64,000 nucleotides of DNA from contig JBIKUD010000002.1 in the NCBI GenBank assembly GCA_044347745.1, positions 62,001 to 126,000 on the forward strand, in the 5' to 3' direction. Both the position numbers and the translations under genes were made by a program. This stretch comes from JAIBBV01 sp044347745. Lineage in GTDB: Bacteria > Bdellovibrionota_C > UBA2361 > JAFLCA01. This document shows positions 8,988 to 15,825 of the stretch, piece by piece. Below the pieces are notes generated by a model that was not told the DNA's origin, did no database searches, and worked only from the letters and a program-made list of their open reading frames with translations. Within the stretch, counting starts at the first letter, position 1, and each line of letters opens with the position of its first letter.

Positions 8988-10439
8988 GTGAGAAATCAAA
9001 AGCAGCATTGGAATATTTGCCTAGAGTGCCAAGGGCTAGGCAGGAAACAGAAAAAAATTGGAAAAGGTCAACGACTACGCTACAAGATTGCTTTAGATAA
9101 GTTTGAAAAAAATAACGGCGAGGGAATTGCTCCTATTCCCCCGAAAGGCGCGCCCTATGCCTGCTTGAATTGTTCTGGTTCCGGTTTAATTCTTGCAAGT
9201 AAAAATCAAAAAGCTGATAAAGAAAATTTTCCATGCATTGCAATTATTGGTGCAGGCATTGGAGGTGTTGCACTTGCAGTTGCATGTTTGCATCGCGGAA
9301 TCCCATTTACGATCTATGAACGCGATAACGCTTTTAATGATCGTGCTCAAGGCTACGGGCTCACCTTGCAACAAGCTAGTAATGCGATTAAAGGCTTAGG
9401 TCTTTCCTCTCTAGAAAATGGCGTTAATTCGACACGACATGTGGTGCACACTACTGATGGAAAAGTAATTGGGGAATGGGGCTGTAGAAAGTGGCTAAAT
9501 TCCGATAAGAAATATTCTCCCAAGCGAATCAATATACATATTGCTCGACAGTCGTTGCGTTTAGCTTTACTTGAGCAACTTGGAGATCAAGGCGTTGTGC
9601 AGTGGGGACATCGCTTAGTAGATTTCAAGGAAAATGCAGATCGAAGTATGGAACTGAGTTTTCAAGTGAATGGCAACATGCTGAGTGCTAACGCAGATCT
9701 GATAGTTGGAGCAGATGGAATTCGAAGCACTGTGCGCAAGTTGTTGATTGGTGATGCAATAACTCCATTACGCTATCTAGATTGTATTGTAATCTTAGGG
9801 ATATGTCCTTTAAAAAACCTCGAAGGTTTTAAACATTCTTTGCTCGACTCTGCGACGGTATTTCAAACCGCTAATGGCAAGGAGCGAATTTATATTATGC
9901 CGTATGCTTCTGACTCTGTAATGTGGCAACTTAGTTTCCCTATGTCAGAAATGGAAGCGAAGGAGTTAAGTGCCAAAGGAGCAGATATATTGAAGGAAGA
10001 AGCAAGTCGCAGAACGCAGTGGCACGATCCTATTCCTCAGATTATAGCAGCAACACAAACAGCTCAAATTTCTGGCTATCCAGTTTACGATCGAGCGTTG
10101 CTGGATCTGGAGTTATTAGGAAAAGGAGATCGCATAACCTTAATTGGGGATGCAGCTCATCCAATGAGCCCATTTAAAGGGCAAGGCGCAAATCAAGCGC
10201 TGCTCGATGCCTTAGCGTTGGCTCGTGCAATCTCACGAGGATGCGGGCCATTTTCAAAATGGCGAGAAGTAGGATTGAGAAAAAGTGTGTTGACTGAGTT
10301 TGAATCAGAAATGTTAGAGCGCACTTCCTCTAAAGTAAAGGATTCTGCAGAAGCGGCTGCATTTCTGCATTCTGAAATTGTACTTCATGAAGCTAATGAG
10401 CCTCGAGGATCCTGTAGAAAGAGAAAGACGATTTTTTAG
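8988..10439 (+). CDS. FAD-dependent monooxygenase with N-terminal CxxCxGxG zinc-finger-like segment
   Basis: The 483-aa product has two regions. Residues 1-80 contain two CxxCxGxG motifs (CLECQGLG near 12, CLNCSGSG near 59), the pattern of half a DnaJ-type zinc finger, separated by a basic helix. Residues about 83-460 form a group A flavoprotein hydroxylase: Rossmann motif IIGAGIGGVALAVA, the DG motif GADGIRSTVR, and GDAAHPMSPFKGQGAN for FAD ribityl binding. Enzymes of this fold hydroxylate aromatic or polyketide-like substrates using NAD(P)H and O2; the substrate here is unknown. The start is a GTG with no evident ribosome binding site, and the frame needs it to include the first motif. The gene stands alone in an accessory region and has probably been acquired. 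Confidence 0.8.
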   Translation: MRNQKQHWNICLECQGLGRKQKKIGKGQRLRYKIALDKFEKNNGEGIAPIPPKGAPYACLNCSGSGLILASKNQKADKENFPCIAIIGAGIGGVALAVACLHRGIPFTIYERDNAFNDRAQGYGLTLQQASNAIKGLGLSSLENGVNSTRHVVHTTDGKVIGEWGCRKWLNSDKKYSPKRINIHIARQSLRLALLEQLGDQGVVQWGHRLVDFKENADRSMELSFQVNGNMLSANADLIVGADGIRSTVRKLLIGDAITPLRYLDCIVILGICPLKNLEGFKHSLLDSATVFQTANGKERIYIMPYASDSVMWQLSFPMSEMEAKELSAKGADILKEEASRRTQWHDPIPQIIAATQTAQISGYPVYDRALLDLELLGKGDRITLIGDAAHPMSPFKGQGANQALLDALALARAISRGCGPFSKWREVGLRKSVLTEFESEMLERTSSKVKDSAEAAAFLHSEIVLHEANEPRGSCRKRKTIF

Positions 10440-10971
10440 CGGTGGAGCATCAAGACAGAGTGTCTACAATCACACGCACTCGTACACCGCTATTTTGAAG
10501 GTAAGAATTTGCAAGGCTGAAATATTTTATTTGCTCAACAACTTTTCCAATCAGGGGTGAAGCGCGATCAGCGCGAGAGAGGACGCAGTCCCCTGCCCCA
10601 GAGCGTCGAGCGGGAAATAAATGGGGTGGGGTATTTTGGATAAGCTAAACTGTTAAGATCAAACAGTTTCCTGATCGACCAACTGCCAAACGGCAGCCAA
10701 TTTTTGTAGGTTTTCTGAAATATCCTGAAAGGCTGTGAATGCGAAGTTGCGGCTTGCCCGTTGTGGTCAAAATATCTTCCATATGACAACAAGCACTTCG
10801 TTCGTTGTCATATGGTAAGCTGCACATCATTATGACTGGCTAATGTTACAAAATGGCAGGTTAATCAGGCACATCGTAACATATTGATATCACACATTAT
10901 CTATCTTTATTTGCAAGAAATATCATAAATATATCTTACACAATGTAAGAAACAATGCAATAATTTCTTAC
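10440..10971. other. Intergenic region upstream of the AbiE-like pair
   Basis: No gene is supported in these 530 bases. It contains a short hairpin at 10647-10669 (AAACTGTT/AACAGTTT), a perfect 12-bp inverted repeat at 10779-10815 and the operator-like repeats just before the antitoxin gene. The last 150 bases are strongly AT-rich, as expected for a promoter region. Confidence 0.5.
10779..10815. repeat. 12-bp perfect inverted repeat
   Basis: CCATATGACAAC (10779-10790) and GTTGTCATATGG (10804-10815) form a stem with a 13-base loop. There is no following T-run, so it is not an evident terminator; it could be a protein-binding site or transposon end. Confidence 0.6.
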
Positions 10972-10972
10972 A
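10934..10972 (+). promoter_or_regulatory. Putative AbiEi operator repeats
   Basis: Three half-sites occur in alternating orientation: TCTTACA (10934-10940), TGTAAGAAA (10944-10952) and TTTCTTACA (10964-10972). The last two form a perfect 9-bp inverted repeat whose right arm touches the antitoxin ATG. AbiEi antitoxins are known to repress their own operon by binding inverted repeats at the promoter, so this is the likely site. Confidence 0.6.
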
Positions 10973-11586
10973 TGGAATCTATCCAAGACAAAATCGAAAA
11001 ATTCATTCTCAAGAATAAGAAAACGCAAATCTTTATACCGACTGACTTTCTCAATTTTGGAAGCCGCAGTGCGATAGATATAGCCCTCAAAAGATTAACT
11101 GAGAATGGAACGATAAAAAGATACGCTCAAGGACTCTACGGGCGTCCGCGGTACAGCGAGACATTAAAAACCGAAATCATTCCTAGCGCTGATGAAATTG
11201 TTGCCGCAATTGCCAAGCGCGAGAACCGAATTGTGCAACCAAGCGGAGCTACGGCCGCCAACATGCTTGGACTATCACTCCAAGTTCCTGCGCGAATGAC
11301 TTACTTAACAAATGGTACTCCCAAAAAGATAAAGGTGCAAAACCTGATTATCGAGCTAAAGCACGCTTCTACAAGATCACTGGTTGGAGCGGGATCAGTT
11401 GCAGGCCTTGTAATTCAAGCGCTCAAGTATCTTGGCAAAGAAGGCATTGATGAAAAGACGATTGCTAAACTGCAGGATATTCTTAAATCGAGTGACAAAC
11501 GAATGCTTAAGAAGAATATCAATTATATTCCGGCCTGGATGAGACCTGCAATCCAATCGATCACCATCGAGAAGGAGGCCAAATAG
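10972..11586 (+). CDS. AbiEi-type antitoxin / DUF6088-like transcriptional regulator
   Basis: The 204-aa product begins with a winged-helix segment (residues about 10-60: FIPTDFLNFGSRSAIDIALK, then a wing with GLYGRPRY). The C-terminal region (ADEIVAAIAKRENRIVQPSG, LTNG, RSLVGAGSVAG) is characteristic of AbiEi-family antitoxins of type IV toxin-antitoxin systems. In that family the protein neutralises a nucleotidyltransferase toxin and represses the operon. Its TAG stop overlaps the GTG start of the downstream toxin remnant by one base, indicating translational coupling. This gene is intact although its partner is not. Confidence 0.85.
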   Translation: MESIQDKIEKFILKNKKTQIFIPTDFLNFGSRSAIDIALKRLTENGTIKRYAQGLYGRPRYSETLKTEIIPSADEIVAAIAKRENRIVQPSGATAANMLGLSLQVPARMTYLTNGTPKKIKVQNLIIELKHASTRSLVGAGSVAGLVIQALKYLGKEGIDEKTIAKLQDILKSSDKRMLKKNINYIPAWMRPAIQSITIEKEAK

Positions 11587-12623
11587 TGGACAAAGTCGCC
11601 CACCTCTCTACCGCAGAGCGCCTTCAGCTTTTCGAGCAAGTTGCAGCTCGTCGAAATATCGCGTTCGACATCGTGGAGAAGGATTTTTGAGTTTGCTGGA
11701 TTCTTGATGTCTTATTTGGATTACCGGACTTTAAAAACACTTTTATCTTTAAAGGCGGCACATCTCTTTCAAAATGTTTCAACATAATTGAACGCTTTTC
11801 AGAGTACATCGACATCTCGATTACTCGGAAGACTTTGGGGTTTGCGGGTGATAAAGACCCAGAACGTCAAGATTCTAAAACAAAGACGGCGCAAGCGGTA
11901 AAGGATCTGCGCGACGCCTGCCAGGAATTTGTAAAGCGAAAAGTCTATCCAAAGTTTGATGAAGCCGTTAAAAAACGAACAAGCACGGAGTGGCCACCAA
12001 TCTGGGGACATAGGGTGGTTAGCATAACTGAAGATGGCTCAATTGAAGAAGGTGTCATCACATTTATGTATCCGCGAACAAAAAACTCTGTATCCAGTTA
12101 TATCCCCCAAGCAGTGAGGATTGAATTCGGGGCGAGTTCGGATCCATACCCGATTAGCCAGCACGGGGTGGCATCTTATGCCGAAGATGAATTTCCACAT
12201 CTGTTTCAGGAAACGAAAAACGAAATTACAGTGCTAAATCCGGAAAGAACATTTTGGGAAAAGGCGACTCTCGTTCACGCCGAATATCATCGGCCAGAAG
12301 ATTCTAAGACGCCTTCTCGGCATTCGCGTCACTACTACGACTTGTTTAGACTCGGTCAGACAGTTCATGCAAAGCGCGCCTTGAAAGACCGAGCTTTACT
12401 TGAGAGAGTTGTAGCTCATAAGAGTGTGTATTTTCGATCTGGCTGGGCCAATTATGACGCGGCAACGGCAGGCAGCCTCAGACTAACGCCTCATCCAAGT
12501 CGTTCTGCTGATTTTGAAAGGGATTTTGAGAAAATGAAATTAATGATTTTTGGCAACATTCCTACTTGGGCCGAGGTCGTCAATTTTCTCAAAACCTTGG
12601 AAGGCGAAATCAACAAAGGCTGA
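11586..12623 (+). pseudogene. AbiEii-type nucleotidyltransferase toxin, interrupted by an in-frame stop
   Basis: From GTG 11586 the frame reads DKVAHLSTAERLQLFEQV and then IVEKDF, followed by TGA at 11688-11690, then VCWILDVLFGLPDF and GGTSLSK. The family normally has Trp after EKDF, so TGG has become TGA at codon 35. The catalytic SEDIDL motif reads SEYIDI, consistent with one Asp-to-Tyr base change (GAC to TAC). Downstream motifs RTFWEK and RHYYDL are intact to the stop at 12623. The family adds nucleotides to a target and causes reversible growth arrest. Two independent lesions make this a probable dead toxin. TGA is an ordinary stop in neighbouring genes, so recoding is unlikely. Confidence 0.85.
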
Positions 12624-13153
12624 GTTCGATGCTTTCTCTTGTTTAGAATTGTGCAGACCAACCTGCACAATGTAGATGTGGATCTAAGAAAATTCGTAGT
12701 GGGGTGGAAGTATCTGGACCCCTCAAAACCCGCTTAAAATGCGGGTTTCATGAATTCGTGCATCCCACCGTCGCTAAAGCTATGGCGGACAAGCCTTTTT
12801 GCACCCAATTATGGGGTAATTTTGAAATTTCTTGAAAGGTAAATCAAAAGATGCGGACTCTCGATCTAAACCAGCACCACATTGTCGGATCCGCAATGAA
12901 CTGATACAAGATACTTACGGAAATAGCGCCAGACCTAGCAATAGGTGACGAGGGGCGGGGAAAATCGAAAATTCGGCGGATTCCCCGATGGTAACTCAGC
13001 CATCGAGACAGACTCAAAACTTCTTGGTAACGGGAAGGACAAATGTCTGTCAGAGTATTAAATCCTTAGACCATAAATTTCCAAACATAACTGCACTCGT
13101 TAATCGGAGCCTTTGGCTTTTCCGGCATTCGTGTGCTTTTTTTGAGAGGAATT
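12624..13153. other. Intergenic region after the AbiE-like pair
   Basis: About 530 bases without a supported gene. It contains the terminator-like hairpin at 12726-12748 and a copy of a short GC-rich repeat (CGTCGCTAAAGCTATGGCGG near 12769). The remainder shows nothing recognisable. Confidence 0.4.
12726..12748 (+). terminator. Possible weak terminator hairpin
   Basis: AAACCCGC (12726-12733) and GCGGGTTT (12741-12748) form an 8-bp stem with a 7-base loop, about 100 bases after the toxin remnant. Only three T residues follow, so termination strength is doubtful. Confidence 0.4.
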
Positions 13154-13798
13154 ATGCATTTCGAAGGATTGATTTTTGATCTTGATGGGACGCTTTGGGA
13201 TTGTAGTAAAGCAAGTGCGCATGCGTTCAATCTCGCCTATGAGAAATTCGGAATTGATCGGCGGGTATCCGCGGATTTTGTTAAATCAATTTCGGGAAAA
13301 CCGTCCAGTGAGTGCGATGAGATTTTGCTGTCGGGAATTCCAGATTCAATTCGAAAGGATGTGTCCCAATGTTTTGACGAATTGGAAATTGCGGCGGTTC
13401 AAGAATATGCGCCGAATTCTCTCTATCCCGAAGTAATTCTGGGACTTGAGACGCTGAAGCTCGATTACAAATTACTCGTGGTGAGCAACTGTGGCGAACG
13501 ATACCTAGAAGTTTTCCTTCGCCATACTTCGATAGGAACTCTTTTTACCGACAGTGAGTGTTTTGGACGCACTCGAAAACTGAAGCACGAAAATATTCGG
13601 GCAATTATAGAACGCCAGAAATTACTATCACCTTGTTATGTCGGCGACACAGCGGGTGATGAGGAGGCCGCGGCGAAAGCGGGTGTGCCGTTTTTTCATG
13701 CGAGTTATGGATTTGGGGTGCCGGTTGGTAGGCCGGTGGGCTTTGCAAGTTTTGGGGAGCTTACACGCTACTTCTGTCAACTGGCTGGCGAGACGTAG
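13154..13798 (+). CDS. HAD-superfamily hydrolase (phosphoglycolate-phosphatase-like)
   Basis: The 214-aa product shows all HAD motifs: DLDGTLWD (nucleophile and acid Asp, residues about 9-16), VVSNC (motif II), a Lys near residue 140 (motif III) and GDTAGDEEAA (motif IV, metal ligands). A helical cap of about 70 residues follows motif I. Such enzymes hydrolyse small phosphate esters; the substrate cannot be told from sequence. I choose ATG 13154 because GAGAGGA lies five bases before it; the frame could extend seven codons upstream. The stop codon lies inside a palindrome (13787-13805). Confidence 0.85.
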   Translation: MHFEGLIFDLDGTLWDCSKASAHAFNLAYEKFGIDRRVSADFVKSISGKPSSECDEILLSGIPDSIRKDVSQCFDELEIAAVQEYAPNSLYPEVILGLETLKLDYKLLVVSNCGERYLEVFLRHTSIGTLFTDSECFGRTRKLKHENIRAIIERQKLLSPCYVGDTAGDEEAAAKAGVPFFHASYGFGVPVGRPVGFASFGELTRYFCQLAGET

Positions 13799-13883
13799 TC
13801 TCGCCGAAGGCGTCTGTCGGCTAGCTTGCAGATTCTAAACTTAAAAGGAAACTTTTAGCTAAAAAGCGCGATTAGTATTGTGT

Positions 13884-14147
13884 ATGCAATACGTGTATCT
13901 GCTAAACAGCATAAAATTTCCGAAAGAATTCTACATTGGGGTTACAACTTCAATAAAAGAGAGATTGAAGCAGCATAACGAGGGTATTTCGACTCACACT
14001 GCCAAATTTCGCCCGTGGAAACTGGTTGTATTTATTGGCTTTGTTGATGACGAGGACGCAGAGCGATTTGAGAAGTATTTGAAGTCGGGATCAGGGAGGG
14101 AATTTGCGAGGAGGCACTTTCGCCCTCCTACGCCCCGCCTTCGCTAA
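13884..14147 (+). CDS. GIY-YIG nuclease-domain protein (UPF0213-like)
   Basis: The 87-aa product has the single-domain GIY-YIG pattern: YVYLLNS (GIY position), FYIGVTT (YIG position), then ERLKQHN and a C-terminal Glu-containing helix (DAERFEKYLKSGSG). Family members resemble UvrC-type endonuclease domains, but their role is mostly unknown. ATG 13884 is preferred over an upstream TTG. The last codons (RPPTPRLR and stop) are contributed by a GC-rich intergenic repeat, which suggests the gene and repeat arrived or spread together. Confidence 0.85.
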   Translation: MQYVYLLNSIKFPKEFYIGVTTSIKERLKQHNEGISTHTAKFRPWKLVVFIGFVDDEDAERFEKYLKSGSGREFARRHFRPPTPRLR

Positions 14148-14395
14148 AGCTCCCGCGGGGACTACGGCGGGCATCCACCTACGATCTCGCTCCGCTCGAT
14201 GTCCCGGCGGACTAGTCCGCCGGAGCCGGCGCAAGCTTTCGCAAGCACTAAAAAATGAATTCAGAGAAGAGGAAGTACGCCCACCTACGCTTTCGGCTTC
14301 GCTCGCGAAGCCGAAAGACTCCGGCGGGCACCAGCCTTCGCTCGCCTTGGAACGGACTTGCCAGCCGTAGTCTCGCCGCAGGCGAGCGAAGGCTG
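14120..14395. repeat. Cluster of GC-rich palindromic repeats next to tRNA-His
   Basis: The stretch contains a perfect 20-bp palindrome at 14204-14223 (CCGGCGGACTAGTCCGCCGG) and a 13-bp stem with 2-base loop at 14290-14317 (CTTTCGGCTTCGC and complement). It also has related modules CCGCCTTCGCTAAAGC and CGTAGTCTCGCCGCAGGCG; the latter recurs at 13794-13812. The long frames on both strands are by-products of GC-rich repeats, not genes. Confidence 0.75.
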
Positions 14396-14396
14396 G

Positions 14397-14473
14397 TGGG
14401 GTGGCTGATGGGGCTCGAACCCACGACAACCGGAATCACAATCCGGGGCTCTACCAGCTGAGCTACAGCCACC
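14397..14473 (-). tRNA. tRNA-His (anticodon GTG)
   Basis: Read on the minus strand, the acceptor stem GTGGCTG pairs with CAGCCAC. An extra 5' G (G-1, position 14473) faces the discriminator C, as is diagnostic for tRNA-His. The anticodon arm CCGGA-TTGTGAT-TCCGG presents GTG. The T loop GGTTCGAGCCC and D loop AGCTCAGCTGGTAGAGC are canonical, and CCA is encoded. The 3' end faces the accessory region to its left. Confidence 0.97.
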
Positions 14474-14594
14474 AAACTAACAACTAACTACTGAACTTGC
14501 TTGTGCCACTGCGTCCATCCCGCCGTAGTCCCCGCCGTAGCCGGCCGTTAGGCCGCGTAGGTGGGGCGAAGGATGACGGGCTACAGCCACCAAA
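14462..14594. repeat. 15-bp direct repeat of the tRNA-His 5' end, flanking GC-rich insert
   Basis: GCTACAGCCACCAAA occurs at 14462-14476, where it includes the tRNA 5' end, and again at 14580-14594. The 103 bases between contain another GC-rich palindromic module (CCGCCGTAGTCCCCGCC). The arrangement resembles an insertion with target duplication or a partial tRNA duplication. Confidence 0.65.
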
Positions 14595-14634
14595 TTCACA
14601 AGGCCCCGATTATTAAGCAAAAGTGGGTTGAATA

Positions 14635-15714
14635 TCAAGTCGGCCAGCTGTTTATGCTTGCTCTATTCCCCGGCAGTCTGCGAATCAGGGCCAAAAGCTC
14701 TAATTCACTTAAGGCGCTGAGTAATTGAGTGGGGCTTAGAGTTAGGCTGCGGCCAAGCTGGTCTAGGTCTTGGGGCCCTTGGCTGCATAGTACGGCGTGA
14801 ATTTTCGCTGCTTCGGCTGACACTTCCTCCGTCGTGCCTATGTCCTGGCTTACGGGGGGCAATAATGGGCTAAGATGCGGCACTACTTCTTCGGGCCTAG
14901 TTACCAAAAAGGCTCCTTGCTGGATAAGTCGGTGCGAGCCGACATACCGCTGGTCTCGGCTGCTGCCGGGTAACACCAAAACATCCTTCCCCTGCTCTGC
15001 TGCAAAACGGGCTGTGGCAAGGGCTCCCGATTTTTCGCCGGCTTGAATCACGAGCACGGCTTCAGAGAGGGCTGCTATGACCCGGTTGCGATTTACAAAA
15101 TGTCCTGGGAGCGGATTCTCTTCTAAGGCGAATTGGCTAATTATCAGGCCGCCGGCGGCTAAAATTTTTCCTGCTAGTCCTCGATGCGCACGCGGATACA
15201 CATCGGTGCCTAACCCCTGCCCTAAAACTGCGATGCTGGGAATGTCGCTTGGGCATTGCAGCGATTCTGCGTGGGCGTGTCCGTCTACTCCATAGGCAAG
15301 GCCACTTACGATGCAGGCTCCACGCGAACTGAGATATGCCGAAAACTCTCGCGCCAAGGCGCAGCCTTCTTCGTCTGCGTTGCGCGATCCGACTATGCCT
15401 ACGCTGGGGCCAAGATTGAGCAACGCTTGGCTGTTCCCTCTGACGCTGATCACAAATGGCGCATCGGCAATGTGTCTTAAGCCTTGCGGATACCGTGGGT
15501 CGCTTAGGGGGATAAGTTCTACGCCGCGTTTTTCGGCCAAAAGCTGTTCTTTTTGGCTTTGACTGGGGTTAAGAAAGCCCATTTTTTCTGCGTACTGATG
15601 CAGTGCTCCGGGCCGGGGCCTTATGCCGAGAGCTTCAAAAGCAGCCAGGCGTTCGGCGCGGGGTCTCTCCCTTAGGTTTAGAGCCGCTGCGGTATCTATT
15701 TGAAAATAATCCAT
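14635..15714 (-). CDS. dprA: DNA processing protein DprA
   Basis: The 359-aa product has the DprA Rossmann-like core: VGSRNADEEG, IVSGLAYGVDGHAH, LGQGLGTDVYPRAHRGLA, then NRNRVIAALSEAVLVIQAG and GALATARFAAEQGKDVLVLPG. DprA loads RecA onto incoming single-stranded DNA during natural transformation. The C-terminal winged-helix-like segment (about residues 300-355) is present. ATG 15714 follows AAGGAG by nine bases; longer versions would run into the promoter of the divergent gene. It stands alone, as is common for this gene. Its presence fits competence but does not prove it. Confidence 0.95.
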   Translation of the reverse strand: MDYFQIDTAAALNLRERPRAERLAAFEALGIRPRPGALHQYAEKMGFLNPSQSQKEQLLAEKRGVELIPLSDPRYPQGLRHIADAPFVISVRGNSQALLNLGPSVGIVGSRNADEEGCALAREFSAYLSSRGACIVSGLAYGVDGHAHAESLQCPSDIPSIAVLGQGLGTDVYPRAHRGLAGKILAAGGLIISQFALEENPLPGHFVNRNRVIAALSEAVLVIQAGEKSGALATARFAAEQGKDVLVLPGSSRDQRYVGSHRLIQQGAFLVTRPEEVVPHLSPLLPPVSQDIGTTEEVSAEAAKIHAVLCSQGPQDLDQLGRSLTLSPTQLLSALSELELLALIRRLPGNRASINSWPT

Positions 15715-15825
15715 TTTTTCATTCTCCTTGAAGCGTATGGTCTTACTTTCTATTCGCAAGAATCGGGGCAAAGTTGCGTGCGGGATCTGCCGATATTTCG
15801 TAGATGAAGGGGAGTATTTAAAGTC

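Noticed and set aside
11688..11690. Possible recoding of TGA as Trp (or selenocysteine) in the AbiEii-like gene
   Set aside because: TGA is used as a normal stop in neighbouring genes, and the same gene also lost a catalytic Asp, so simple decay is more likely.
14091..14475. Several overlapping open frames on both strands around the GC-rich repeats and tRNA-His
   Set aside because: They arise from palindromic GC-rich DNA and overlap the tRNA; no start signals.
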